Positions 1-7,959 of a stretch of DNA of 64,000 nucleotides are shown piece by piece. Source of the DNA: Streptomyces bluensis (GTDB lineage Bacteria; Actinomycetota; Actinomycetes; Streptomycetales; Streptomycetaceae); NCBI RefSeq assembly GCF_014650715.1, contig NZ_BMVM01000008.1, positions 186,001-250,000 on the forward strand, in the 5' to 3' direction. Within the stretch, counting starts at the first letter, position 1. Each line of letters starts with the position of its first letter. The position numbers were made by a program, and so were the translations under genes. The notes below the pieces were generated by a model that made no database searches, had not been told where the DNA came from, and saw only the letters and a program-made list of their open reading frames with translations.

Positions 1-96
1 GCGTGGAACTTCATCTACTTCTGGCCGCTGTACACGGGCACGGCGATCCCGATCGACTCGTGGCGGGCTCGGATGTGGCTGGATACGTGGGTCTAG
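1..96 (+). CDS. pmt: Protein O-mannosyltransferase, C-terminal 31 residues (5' end outside window)
   Basis: The frame is open from base 1 and ends at TAG 94-96. The residues are aromatic-rich (WNFIYFWPLYTG, then IPIDSWRARMWLDTWV). This matches the C-terminal end of bacterial dolichyl/polyprenyl-phosphate-mannose protein mannosyltransferases (GT39, 4TMC domain), whose last helix is followed by a short loop and a final RMWL-x-W segment. The family transfers mannose from polyprenyl-phosphate-mannose to secreted proteins at the membrane. In S. coelicolor a pmt gene lies next to paired penicillin-binding proteins, as here. Only the tail is visible, so the call rests on this motif and on gene order. 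Confidence 0.6.
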   Translation, partial: AWNFIYFWPLYTGTAIPIDSWRARMWLDTWV

Positions 97-233
97 CTGG
101 GCCGTTCGGTTGGTCAGCCTGCTGCTCGCGTGAACCCGTGGCTCCGCTCCACTTTCGCCACGTGCAGCGTGTAGCCGAGTGATCGCTCATGGCGCCACCG
201 TAAGGCGGGGCGTACGCCTCCGGAAGAACCAGG

Positions 234-251
234 GGGCCTGAGTGCAGGCCC
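234..251. terminator. Short hairpin between convergent pmt and SRPBCC genes
   Basis: GGGCCTG (234-240), loop AGTG, CAGGCCC (245-251) form a 7-bp perfect stem touching the stop codon of the SRPBCC gene. It lies between convergent genes and could act in both directions. There is no T-tract. The rest of 97-233 shows no gene or recognisable site. Confidence 0.4.
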
Positions 252-766
252 TAGCCGACCAGCGAGGTCGCCAGCTTCTCCAGCGCCGCCATCTGCTCCT
301 GCACGCCGGTCTCCATGCCGGACTGGACGATCGCGTCGCGGACGGTGCGGTCAGGCACCTCGGTGAGCAGCCACAGTGATGTGCGGCCGTCCTTCTCGGT
401 GAAAACGGCGGTGTTCACCGCCGCGTTCTCCTCCGCCTCCTCCGGGGTCATTCCGGGCGCGCCCTCGAACACCTCGGTCCAGACGATCCGCTCCTCGGGG
501 ACGATCTCGCGGTACTCGCCGTGGAAGGCGACCTCGAATCCGCCGTCGGCCAGCGCACCCCACATGACGTATCGCCACTTGCCGCCGACACGGAAGTCCG
601 TTTCGACCGTGTCCAACGTGCCACGCTCGCCGCACCACCAGCGCTTGACCAGTTCCGGTGTGGTCCACACCCGGTAGACCAGCCGGCGGGGCGCGTCGAA
701 GTCCCGGGTGATGAGGATCTGGTCGTCCGCCGGGAGGGTGAGGGTCGCGGTGCGGTGGCTGGTCAT
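251..766 (-). CDS. SRPBCC (AHSA1/START-like) family protein
   Basis: A 171-residue protein of the activator-of-Hsp90-ATPase-1-like SRPBCC superfamily. The N-terminus has the typical start of the fold (ITRDFDAPRRLVYRVWTTPE) and the conserved WWCGERG and VGGKWRYVM segments, followed by the helix-grip core (ERIVWTEVFEG) and a long C-terminal helix ending MAALEKLATSLVG. Such proteins bind small hydrophobic ligands in a cavity. In actinomycetes they are usually the second gene of an arsR-ahsA1 pair. Here the ATG overlaps by 4 bases (ATGA) the stop of an arsR remnant, so translation was once coupled. The gene itself looks intact. Its ligand is unknown. Confidence 0.85.
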   Translation of the reverse strand: MTSHRTATLTLPADDQILITRDFDAPRRLVYRVWTTPELVKRWWCGERGTLDTVETDFRVGGKWRYVMWGALADGGFEVAFHGEYREIVPEERIVWTEVFEGAPGMTPEEAEENAAVNTAVFTEKDGRTSLWLLTEVPDRTVRDAIVQSGMETGVQEQMAALEKLATSLVG

Positions 767-988
767 GGTCTGTTCTCCGTCCTCTCGTCATGGTGCTCTT
801 GCCGCTTGAGGTCCGCGATGACGGCGTCCAGCCGGTCGAACCGCGCCGACCAGAGCCGCTCGTATTCCCCGACCCAGTCGTGGATCGGCTTCAGCGCTCG
901 GCGTTGAGCCGGTAGAACCGGTAGAACCGGTAGAACCGGTAGAACGGGTAGAACCGGTCCCGGCCGTCCTCCCGGACGTCCACGGCAC
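763..988 (-). pseudogene. ArsR-family regulator remnant, 5'-truncated and frameshifted
   Basis: Read on the minus strand, 988-895 gives VDVREDGRDRFYP followed by four FYR-type repeats and LNAER. After a one-base deletion near 894, the frame continues LKPIHDWVGEYERLWSARF, then a helix ending LDAVIADLK, to a TGA at 765-763. This is the beta-wing plus C-terminal helix of the ArsR regulators normally paired with AHSA1-type proteins. The N-terminal helix-turn-helix is absent: the remnant begins directly after the stop codon of the alcohol dehydrogenase at 1016. The wing contains a 9-base tandem expansion (909-953). Truncation, expansion and frameshift make this a pseudogene. Its stop still overlaps the start of the SRPBCC gene. 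Confidence 0.75.
909..953 (-). repeat. Five tandem 9-bp units inside the arsR remnant
   Basis: The unit CCGGTAGAA occurs five times in a row (909, 918, 927, 936 and 945, the last with one mismatch). On the minus strand it reads TTCTACCGG, which expands the Phe-Tyr-Arg of the ArsR wing in frame. This looks like replication slippage in a gene no longer under selection. Confidence 0.9.
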
Positions 989-1015
989 CGCCCTGAGGCA
1001 GGCGTCAGCCGGGCG

Positions 1016-2041
1016 TCAGCCGGGCGTCAGCACCATCCGGAAGCGGGCCCTTCCGGCCAGCATCTTCTGGTAGGCCTCGTCGGCGCGGTCCAGCGGTACG
1101 GGCTCCGTCATCGGGCGGATGCCGTGCAGGACGCTGAACGCCATCGTGTCCTCCACGTCCTGCGAGGTGCCGGACGGGTGGCCCCGGACGACCTGGGCGC
1201 CCATGATCAGCTGGGCCGGGGTGATGCCCATCGGTTCGGTGGTGGCCCCGATGACGATCAGTTCCCCGCGGTGGGTCAGGCCGTCCGCGGTGGCCGTGAT
1301 GGCCGCGGAGTTCCCGGCGGTGGCGAGGACGGCCTTGGCGCCGCCGAGGGACCGCAGCGCCTCGCCGACCGGGGTGCCGGAGGTGCTGTCGATGTAGTGG
1401 TGGGCGCCCAGTTGCTTGGCGAGGTCGGCCTTCTCGGCGCCGCGGGCGATCCCCACGGTCTCGTAGCCCATCGCCACCGCGTACCGCACCCCGAGGTGCC
1501 CGAGGCCGCCGAGGCCGAGCACGGCGACCAGATCGCCGGGACGGGCGGAGCTGCGCCGCAGCCCGTTGTACGTGGTCACGCCCGCGCAGGCCATCGGCCC
1601 GGCATCGCTCGCCGCCAGTCCGTCGGGGATCCTGGCCAGGGCGTCGACGGGCGCGATCACCTTCTCCGCGTAGCCTCCGTCGTACGCCCATCCCGGGACC
1701 TTCAGGTTCTCGCACACGATGAAGTCGCCCTCCCGGCAGGGCCCGCAGTGGCCGCAGCTGCCGCCGAACCAGCCGACCGCGACCCGGTCACCGACCTGCC
1801 AGCCACGGTCCTGAAGACCTTCGCCCAACTCCTCGATGTGCCCGGCGATCTCGTGCCCGGGAACATCGGGGAAGGACACACCGGGTACCGCGCCGTTCAC
1901 GAAGAGTGCGTCGCTGTGGCAGACGCCGCACGCTTCCACAGCGATCCTCACATGGCAGGGTCCTGGCCGCGGCACCTCTCGCTCGGCCAGCTCGAACGTA
2001 CCGCCCGGGGCGGTCACCTGCGCGACTCGATAGGTACTCAT
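1016..2041 (-). CDS. Zinc-dependent alcohol dehydrogenase (MDR superfamily)
   Basis: 341 residues, the usual length for zinc ADHs. The catalytic zinc motif CGVCHSD (Cys38) and GHE (His63-Glu64) are present. The structural-zinc loop has four cysteines (96, 99, 102, 110; CGHCGPC...C), and a Rossmann motif GLGGLGHLG follows. It should oxidise alcohols or reduce aldehydes with NAD(P) in the cytoplasm; the substrate cannot be read from sequence. The start is the ATG at 2041, preceded by GGAGGAACGC. A longer in-frame extension to 2203 lacks such a site. The gene is transcribed away from the penicillin-binding protein genes. A fragment of an ArsR gene sits directly after its stop. Confidence 0.9.
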   Translation of the reverse strand: MSTYRVAQVTAPGGTFELAEREVPRPGPCHVRIAVEACGVCHSDALFVNGAVPGVSFPDVPGHEIAGHIEELGEGLQDRGWQVGDRVAVGWFGGSCGHCGPCREGDFIVCENLKVPGWAYDGGYAEKVIAPVDALARIPDGLAASDAGPMACAGVTTYNGLRRSSARPGDLVAVLGLGGLGHLGVRYAVAMGYETVGIARGAEKADLAKQLGAHHYIDSTSGTPVGEALRSLGGAKAVLATAGNSAAITATADGLTHRGELIVIGATTEPMGITPAQLIMGAQVVRGHPSGTSQDVEDTMAFSVLHGIRPMTEPVPLDRADEAYQKMLAGRARFRMVLTPG

Positions 2042-2244
2042 GCGTTCCTCCGGCGAACCCGTACGCAGCCCCTCCAACCAGCAGACCAGTTGCGGGCCGA
2101 TCGTGCGCGCCGAGGGCACCGGACGTTTCGGCGCATGACGTGGGTCAGGTTCGAGCCACGCATTCGATCTCACTTCGGACATCATTGGGGCAACCCCTTC
2201 CACAGTCCCCCCTCAGGTCGCTTACAGTTCCAAGCGGCCGAGGA

Positions 2245-2264
2245 TTTCTGAACACGTTCAGAAA
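2245..2264. promoter_or_regulatory. 20-bp perfect dyad between adh and the first PBP gene
   Basis: TTTCTGAAC, AC, GTTCAGAAA form a 9-2-9 perfect palindrome about 50 bases upstream of the PBP start and in the 273-base divergent intergenic region with adh. The A/T-rich arms and size fit a dimeric TetR-like operator better than a terminator. No cognate regulator is evident nearby. Confidence 0.5.
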
Positions 2265-2314
2265 CGGTCTCAGGGGGTGCCGCCTACAGGGCGCCAACGG
2301 GGAGGGAGCGCGCG

Positions 2315-3973
2315 ATGCGCAAGGGGGCAAAGGCCGCCGTCGTCGGTGGGGTGTTCGCCGTGATGGTGGGGGGTGCCGGGTACGGGGCGTACAACTTCGT
2401 GACCGCGTTGAGCGGCGACGGGGGTTCGGGCTCGGCCGGGACACCCGTGGTGAGGACCGGGCCGCCGAGCCGGGACGAGGTCCAGGAGACGACGCGGAAG
2501 TTCTTCGCCGCCTGGGAGAAGGGGCAGGCCGCCGAGGCCGCGTCGTACACGAATTACGAGGAGGGGGCCGAGGGGCTGCTGGCCGCCTACCGCGACGATG
2601 CGCACATACGTGACGTGACGATCACGCCGGGGACGACGTCCGGCCGGACCGTACCGTTCTCCGTCAAGGCCACGGTGGCGTACGAGGGGAAGAGCGAGCC
2701 GCTCGCGTACGACAGTGAACTGACCGTGGTGCGCGGGAAGACGACCGGCAAGGCACTCGTGGACTGGCAGCCGTCCGTGGTGCACCCGGAGCTGCGCAAG
2801 GGCGACACCCTGGTCACGGGTGAGGCCTCGGCCCCGCCGATCAGGGCCGTGGACCGCGACGGCGTCGAGCTCAGCAAGGAGAAGTACCCCTCCCTCGGGC
2901 CGATCCTGGACGCCCTGCGGGACAAGTACGGCGACCAGGCGGGCGGCGAGCCCGGCGTCGAGCTGTCGGTGCGGCACACCGGCGGGGGGCAGGGCGACGG
3001 ACAGGGCGACGGACAGGGCGAGGGTGACACGACGCTGGTGACCCTCGCCAAAGGCAGGGCCGGCGAGTTGCGGACGACGCTCAGCGCCACCGCGCAGGCG
3101 GCGGCCGAGAAGGCGGTCGCGAAGTTCCCCGAGTCGTCGGTGGTGGCCGTGAAGCCGAGCACGGGCGAGGTGCTGGCCGTCGCCAACCACCGCGAGGACG
3201 GCTTCAACGCGGCCTTCCTCGGCAAGCTGGCCCCGGGATCGACGATGAAGATCATCAGCGCCGCCATGCTCATCGACAACGGGATCACGACAGCGACGGG
3301 CCCGGCCCCCTGCCCGCCCACCGCCGCCTGGCAGAGCCAGACCTTCAAGAACATCGACGGCATGGACCCGAACGAGAACGCCACCCTCTCCGAGAGCTTC
3401 GCGCGCTCCTGCAACACGGCGTTCGTGAAGTACGCGGACGATCTGGAGGTCGACTCGCTGACGAAGGAGGCCAAGGAACGCTTCGGGCTCGGCCGGGACG
3501 ACTGGAAGGTCGGCATCCCCTCCTTCGACGGATCGGTCCCCGCCTCCGGCGGCCCGGACACGGCGGCCAACATGATCGGCCAGGGCCAGGTGCAGATGAG
3601 CCCGCTGAACATGGCCTCCGTCACGGCGACCGCCATGACGGGCAGCTTCCGCCAGCCGGTCATCGTCTCGCCACGGCTCGACGACCGCCAACTGGCCACC
3701 GCCAAGGGCCTGTCCGCGAGTACCGTCCAGCAACTGCGCCAGATGATGAACCGGACCGCGACCAGCGGCACCGCCGCCACCGCGATGTCCGGGCTCGGCG
3801 GCAGCATCGGCGCGAAGACCGGCTCCGCCGAGGTCGACGGGCAGGCGGTGTCCAACAGCTGGTTCACCGGCTACCGGGGGGACGTCGCGGCCGCGGCCAT
3901 GACCCAGGAGGGCGGTCACGGCGGCGACGCGGCCGGTCCGATTGTCGCAAGCGTGCTACGAGTTGCCGGCTGA
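2315..3973 (+). CDS. Penicillin-binding protein with MecA_N-like domain, copy A
   Basis: A 552-residue membrane-anchored D,D-transpeptidase. It starts with a short cytoplasmic tail and one signal-anchor helix (residues 6-30). A MecA_N/NTF2-like region follows (about 45-165), then a linker with Gly-Gln-Asp repeats near 230-240, and the transpeptidase domain. Active-site motifs are complete: S309-T-M-K, S365-C-N and K501-T-G. It would cross-link peptidoglycan on the outer face of the membrane. The start is ATG preceded by GGGGAGGGAGCGCGCG. A paralogue with the same architecture follows 100 bases downstream. Both resemble the adjacent PBP pair near ssgE in S. coelicolor, suggesting a role in hyphal or sporulation wall growth (inference). 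Confidence 0.92.
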   Translation: MRKGAKAAVVGGVFAVMVGGAGYGAYNFVTALSGDGGSGSAGTPVVRTGPPSRDEVQETTRKFFAAWEKGQAAEAASYTNYEEGAEGLLAAYRDDAHIRDVTITPGTTSGRTVPFSVKATVAYEGKSEPLAYDSELTVVRGKTTGKALVDWQPSVVHPELRKGDTLVTGEASAPPIRAVDRDGVELSKEKYPSLGPILDALRDKYGDQAGGEPGVELSVRHTGGGQGDGQGDGQGEGDTTLVTLAKGRAGELRTTLSATAQAAAEKAVAKFPESSVVAVKPSTGEVLAVANHREDGFNAAFLGKLAPGSTMKIISAAMLIDNGITTATGPAPCPPTAAWQSQTFKNIDGMDPNENATLSESFARSCNTAFVKYADDLEVDSLTKEAKERFGLGRDDWKVGIPSFDGSVPASGGPDTAANMIGQGQVQMSPLNMASVTATAMTGSFRQPVIVSPRLDDRQLATAKGLSASTVQQLRQMMNRTATSGTAATAMSGLGGSIGAKTGSAEVDGQAVSNSWFTGYRGDVAAAAMTQEGGHGGDAAGPIVASVLRVAG

Positions 3974-4074
3974 CGTCACAGCTGTCACAGCGGGACTCTA
4001 GGGTGGTGCTGTCGTTCTCGTTTGAGGAGCGTGAGGGCAGCGGGGGCCTGGGTACAGCGGAGGAACGTAGGGCT

Positions 4075-5820
4075 GTGGGCAAGAGAAGGCGTGTCGCCGA
4101 GGAAAACAGCAGCAACAACCGCCCGCTCGTGGTGGGTGGGCTGATCGCCGCCGTGGTCGTCGGCGGCGGCGCGGTCGGCGCGTACGCCCTGTTCGGCGGT
4201 GGCGCGGTGGCGGAGGACGGGTCGTCCTCGGCTTCCGGTGCCGATGCGGTGAAGACCGGCCCCCTGTCGGCGGCCGAGGTCCGCACCGCCGCCACGACGT
4301 TCCTCACCGCCTGGCAGGGCGGCTCCGTCACGAAGGCGGCGGCCGCCACCGACGACGCGGTGGCCGCGAAGGCCGCGCTGACCGGCTTCAGCGAGGACGG
4401 GCACATCACCGATGTGACCCTCACCCCCGGCAAGCGCTCCGGCGACGCGGTCGCCTTCTCGGTGAAGGGCACGGTGTCCTACAAGGGCACCGCCGACAAG
4501 CCGCTGGCGTACGAGTCGTCCCTGACCGTCGTACGGAATGCCAAGGACGGCAAGCCGCTGGTCGGCTGGAAGCCGTCGGTGGTCCACCCGGACCTCGGTG
4601 AGGGCGACCGGCTGGTGACAGGTGAGGCGGGCACGCCTCCGGTGAAGGCGCTCGACCGGGACGGCGGCGAGCTGACGGCCGCCGAGTACCCGTCTCTGGG
4701 GACCGTGCTGGACGGGCTGCGCGAGAAGTACGGCAAGGAGGCGGGCGGTAAGGCGGGGATCGAACTGCGGGTGGTTCGCGCGAAGTCGTCGGAGTCCTCG
4801 AAGTCGACGGACGCGTCCAAGGCCTCGACGGTCTCCAATACCTCCAAGAACGAGGACGCCGACAAGAAGGTCCCGGACAAGACACTCCTGGAGCTGAGCA
4901 AGGGCACGCCCGGAACCCTGAAGACCACCCTCAGCCCGAGCCTCCAGAAGACCGCCGAGCAGCAGGTGTCGGCGAAGAAGGGGGCCTCGGTCGTGCTGCT
5001 GCGCCCGTCGACCGGCGAGATCCTGGCCGTGGCGAACTCCAACCCGAACTTCAACGTGGCCTTCCAGGGCTCACTCGCGCCCGGCTCCACGATGAAGATC
5101 GTGACGTCCGCCCTGCTCATCGAGAAGGGCCTCGCCTCGTCGGACAAGCCCCACCCCTGTCCCAAGTACGAGACGTACGGCGGCTGGAAGTTCCAGAACG
5201 TCGACAAGTTCAAGATCGACGGTGGCACGTTCAAGGCGAGCTTCGGGGCCTCCTGCAACACGGCCTTCATCTCGCAGGCCAAGAAGCTGGACAACGACTC
5301 GCTGACGAAGGAGACCCAGCAGGTCTTCGGGCTCGGCCTGAACAACTGGTCCGTCGGGGTGCCGACGTTCGACGGTGCGGTGCCGGTGCAGAGTGACGCC
5401 CAGATGGCGGCGTCGCTGATCGGGCAGGGCGGGGTGCGGATGAACCCGCTGAACATGGCGTCCGTGGTCGCCACCGCCAAGACGGGCGTCTTCAAGCAGC
5501 CCTACCTGGTCGCTCCGTCGGTGGACGACCGCTCGCTCGCGACCGCGTCGCGCACGATGTCGTCGAAGGTGCAGACGCAGCTCCGTGAACTCCTCCAGTA
5601 CACGGCGGCCGCGGGTTCGGCGGCGGAGGTGATGGCAGGGCTGGGCCCCGACTTCGGTGCGAAGACCGGCTCCGCGGAGGTCGACGGGCAGAAGAAGCCC
5701 AACGGCTGGTTCACCGCGTGGAAGGGTGACCTCGCGTCGGCGGGTGTGGTCCAGCAGGGCGGCCGCGGTGGTAAGTCGGCCGGTCCGATCGTGGCGGCGC
5801 TGCTGCGGGCGGGCAGCTGA
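4075..5820 (+). CDS. Penicillin-binding protein with MecA_N-like domain, copy B
   Basis: A 581-residue paralogue of the preceding gene. It has a basic N-terminus (GKRRRVAEEN), one transmembrane anchor (about residues 19-42), a MecA_N/NTF2-like domain, a Ser/Lys/Asp-rich linker around 235-265, and a transpeptidase domain with S338-T-M-K, S393-C-N and K530-T-G. I chose the GTG at 4075, preceded by GGAGG at an 11-base distance. An upstream in-frame GTG at 4003 would add 24 residues of uncharged and acidic sequence before the basic tail. Tandem placement and end-to-end similarity show a duplication. The pair could have divided roles during vegetative and developmental wall synthesis (inference). 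Confidence 0.92.
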   Translation: MGKRRRVAEENSSNNRPLVVGGLIAAVVVGGGAVGAYALFGGGAVAEDGSSSASGADAVKTGPLSAAEVRTAATTFLTAWQGGSVTKAAAATDDAVAAKAALTGFSEDGHITDVTLTPGKRSGDAVAFSVKGTVSYKGTADKPLAYESSLTVVRNAKDGKPLVGWKPSVVHPDLGEGDRLVTGEAGTPPVKALDRDGGELTAAEYPSLGTVLDGLREKYGKEAGGKAGIELRVVRAKSSESSKSTDASKASTVSNTSKNEDADKKVPDKTLLELSKGTPGTLKTTLSPSLQKTAEQQVSAKKGASVVLLRPSTGEILAVANSNPNFNVAFQGSLAPGSTMKIVTSALLIEKGLASSDKPHPCPKYETYGGWKFQNVDKFKIDGGTFKASFGASCNTAFISQAKKLDNDSLTKETQQVFGLGLNNWSVGVPTFDGAVPVQSDAQMAASLIGQGGVRMNPLNMASVVATAKTGVFKQPYLVAPSVDDRSLATASRTMSSKVQTQLRELLQYTAAAGSAAEVMAGLGPDFGAKTGSAEVDGQKKPNGWFTAWKGDLASAGVVQQGGRGGKSAGPIVAALLRAGS

Positions 5821-6049
5821 CCGCAGCTTTTCCTCGCCCCGCCGCACCGCCCCGTCCCGTCCCGTCCTGTCCCCGGCAAGGAAATCGTGCGCCAGTGCCG
5901 CCTTCGCGGATGCGGCCTCCCTCCAGGGAAGCGGTGGTCCGGCGGATCGCGCGGCCGGACCGGTCCTCGACTGCCCATACCCGAAACACCCCTACCGCGG
6001 GGACCGGCCCCGGACGCCTCAGTCGCTGCCCGGGGAACGGCACCAGGCG

Positions 6050-6193
6050 GTGCGCACGCACTCCCAGCACAACCGCCGGAGCGGTACGCGGTTCCCCCGC
6101 GTCGATCACCAGCACCGACCTGCGGACCGGTGCCAGGTTCAGGGCGGCCGAGAGGCCGGCCGCCCCACCCCCTACCTCATGCCGTTCCGGCAA
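6050..6193 (-). pseudogene. 5' fragment of a thioredoxin-reductase-like FAD oxidoreductase
   Basis: From ATG 6193 the minus strand reads MPERHEV, then GGGAAGLSAALNLA, then RRSVLVIDAGEPR. This is the first beta-alpha-beta of the FAD-binding fold of the actinobacterial NAD(P)/FAD-dependent oxidoreductases. About four residues of the first strand before the GxGxxG are missing, similarity fades after about 35 residues, and no downstream domain is present. It is a decayed fragment. The rest of the gene-free interval 5821-6261 shows no other recognisable coding or RNA feature. Confidence 0.6.
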
Positions 6194-6261
6194 GGCAGGG
6201 GCGAGCGGACCGTGCGGTGACGTCTCGGCTCACACGGCTTACGCGCCTCACGTGGCCGCGC

Positions 6262-6537
6262 TCAGAGCGCGATCGGGTGCGAGGTCCTGCCGGACGCCTC
6301 GTCGATCTCGTCGTGTGCCTTGGTGAGCAGCTTCATCGCGAGTTCGTTCAGGGCCCTGGCGCCGGCGATCTCCTCGCCGACCCGTGGCTGATTGGTGTCG
6401 GTGCGGTAGCGGCTGGCGTACCCGTGGGCCCGTACCTCGTTCCCGTCGGGCAGCCGCACGAGGGCCGCCGCCTTGGTGCGCTGATCGTCCTCCTCGAATT
6501 CCAGCTCGACATGCCATCCGACTGTGGTGTGCTTCAT
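6262..6537 (-). CDS. DUF1876-type small protein
   Basis: A 91-residue protein starting at an ATG preceded by a strong Shine-Dalgarno (GGAGGTGATCGTC). The sequence starts MKHTTVGWHVELEFEEDDQRTK, followed by A-VRLPDGNEVRAHG and Y-ASRYRTDTNQPRVGEEIAGARAL. This is the pattern of DUF1876, a family common in Streptomyces with a small alpha-beta fold of unknown function. There is no signal or membrane segment. It stands alone on its strand between a decayed gene and an oppositely oriented small gene. No function can be assigned. Confidence 0.8.
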   Translation of the reverse strand: MKHTTVGWHVELEFEEDDQRTKAAALVRLPDGNEVRAHGYASRYRTDTNQPRVGEEIAGARALNELAMKLLTKAHDEIDEASGRTSHPIAL

Positions 6538-6727
6538 GACGATCACCTCCGGAACCGCTGCTTCCAGGGTGCGCCTCCGCGCCCGCCGATGCACGACTTC
6601 GCGCTCGTCCTCGCCCCCTGCCATGGCCCGCGCCTGGTGCCGTGCTGGTTCCGGCTCAAGCAACCTTCGCCGGCGCCGGGCCGTCTTGGCAGACGACGAT
6701 GTGCCCAGTGACTGAGCAAGGGCGGCA

Positions 6728-7114
6728 ATGACCAGTCTGAACACCGTGGTGACGTGGGTGGACGTACGCGAGAGGCTGCCTCCCAGCGGTATACCGGTGG
6801 CCGCAGCGATCACGGGCCGGTATCCGGCTGACAGCGCCACTGAGTCCGATACGGCGCTGGGTGAGGAGTTCTGGCTGGTGAGGCCGATGTACTTCACGAC
6901 TCAGCACTGGAGTGAGGACGGGGCGGAGCACAGAGACTGCTTCGTGGACTCCGACGGGGTTGTCCGTTTGCCGCACGGCCTGACCAGCGATGAAACCGTG
7001 ACTCACTGGGCTGAGTTGCCCACCCTGCCGGGCGGGATGACGCACGTCGTTCTTGGGGAAGACGTGCAGTCAGCTCTCCAGAACGCGTGGGGCGCTCGTC
7101 CCCTCACCGACTAG
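6728..7114 (+). CDS. Hypothetical protein with DUF551-like signature
   Basis: A 128-residue cytoplasmic protein. It opens with W-V-D-V-RERLPPSGIPV and closes with VTHWAELPTLPGG. This pair of signatures (W-x-x-V-x-x-RLP near the start, THW-x-x-LP near the end) is typical of DUF551 proteins, often phage or plasmid associated. The middle is acidic and poor in recognisable motifs. The Shine-Dalgarno is weak (AAGGGCGG). Its 3' end overlaps the 3' end of the convergent EamA gene by 4 bases. Codon usage is less biased than in its neighbours, which fits recent acquisition. The family assignment is tentative. Confidence 0.5.
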   Translation: MTSLNTVVTWVDVRERLPPSGIPVAAAITGRYPADSATESDTALGEEFWLVRPMYFTTQHWSEDGAEHRDCFVDSDGVVRLPHGLTSDETVTHWAELPTLPGGMTHVVLGEDVQSALQNAWGARPLTD

Positions 7115-7959
7115 CCCGCCCGCAGCATCAGCCCGATGCCGATCACCAGCAGCCCCGCCGCCATGATCCGCGGCGCCCCGAACCGCTCCCTGAAGAACAC
7201 CGCGCCGATCGCCGAACCGACGATGATCGAGGACTCGCGGAGCGCGGCGACGGGCGCCAGCTCGGCCCGGGTCTGGGCCCACAGGACCAGCCCGTACGCC
7301 ACCACGGACAGCGCGGCGCCTAGCAGCCCGAGTGCGGCGAACGGCCGGAGGACCCGAAGGGTCTCCCCGCGCCAGCGGTACGCCACCGCGTACACCGGGA
7401 GCGCCACGCCCTCCAGCGCCATCAGCCAGGCGATATAGCCAAGGGACGACCCCGAGGCCCGTACGCCCAGGCCGTCGACCACGGTGTACGCCGCGATCGA
7501 CAGGCCCGTGGCGAGGGCAGCGCCGATCGCCGCCCAGGGCGGACGGTTCCCGCGCAGGCCCCACAGCGCCACGCCCGTCAGCCCGGCGCAGCTCAGCCCG
7601 ATGCCGGCCGCCGCCCAGCCGTCGGGCACCTCGTGGGCGAACACGGCCGCCAGCAGGGTCACCACGAGCGGCGCGGTCCCGCGAGCGATCGGATACGCCT
7701 GCCCGAAGTCGCCGAGCCGGAACGACCGCATCAGCAGCACGTAGTACAGGAGGTGGATCACCACGGACGCGATCAGATACGGCCACGCCCCGGCCGCCGG
7801 GACCGGTACGAACGGCATCGCGGCGAACCCGATGAGCGCGCCACCGCCCGCGATCAGTGTGAAGCCGACCAGCTTGTCGGTGATGCGGTGGGCGATGGCG
7901 TTCCAGCTGGCGTGGGTGACCGCGGCGAGCAGCACGGCCGCGGTCACGGCCGGTGTCAC
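7111..7959 (-). CDS. EamA/DMT-family membrane transporter
   Basis: 282 residues with about ten transmembrane helices in two repeated five-helix EamA halves. The first half includes the ASWNAIAHR motif near the start, and the second ends in RESSIIVGSAIGAVFFRERF followed by a last helix. Members export small metabolites or amino acids. The GTG start at 7959 overlaps the stop of the upstream YbaK gene (GTGA), so the two are translationally coupled. The pairing of a YbaK deacylase with an EamA exporter is seen elsewhere in Streptomyces, but the substrate is unknown. Confidence 0.88.
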   Translation of the reverse strand: MTPAVTAAVLLAAVTHASWNAIAHRITDKLVGFTLIAGGGALIGFAAMPFVPVPAAGAWPYLIASVVIHLLYYVLLMRSFRLGDFGQAYPIARGTAPLVVTLLAAVFAHEVPDGWAAAGIGLSCAGLTGVALWGLRGNRPPWAAIGAALATGLSIAAYTVVDGLGVRASGSSLGYIAWLMALEGVALPVYAVAYRWRGETLRVLRPFAALGLLGAALSVVAYGLVLWAQTRAELAPVAALRESSIIVGSAIGAVFFRERFGAPRIMAAGLLVIGIGLMLRAG

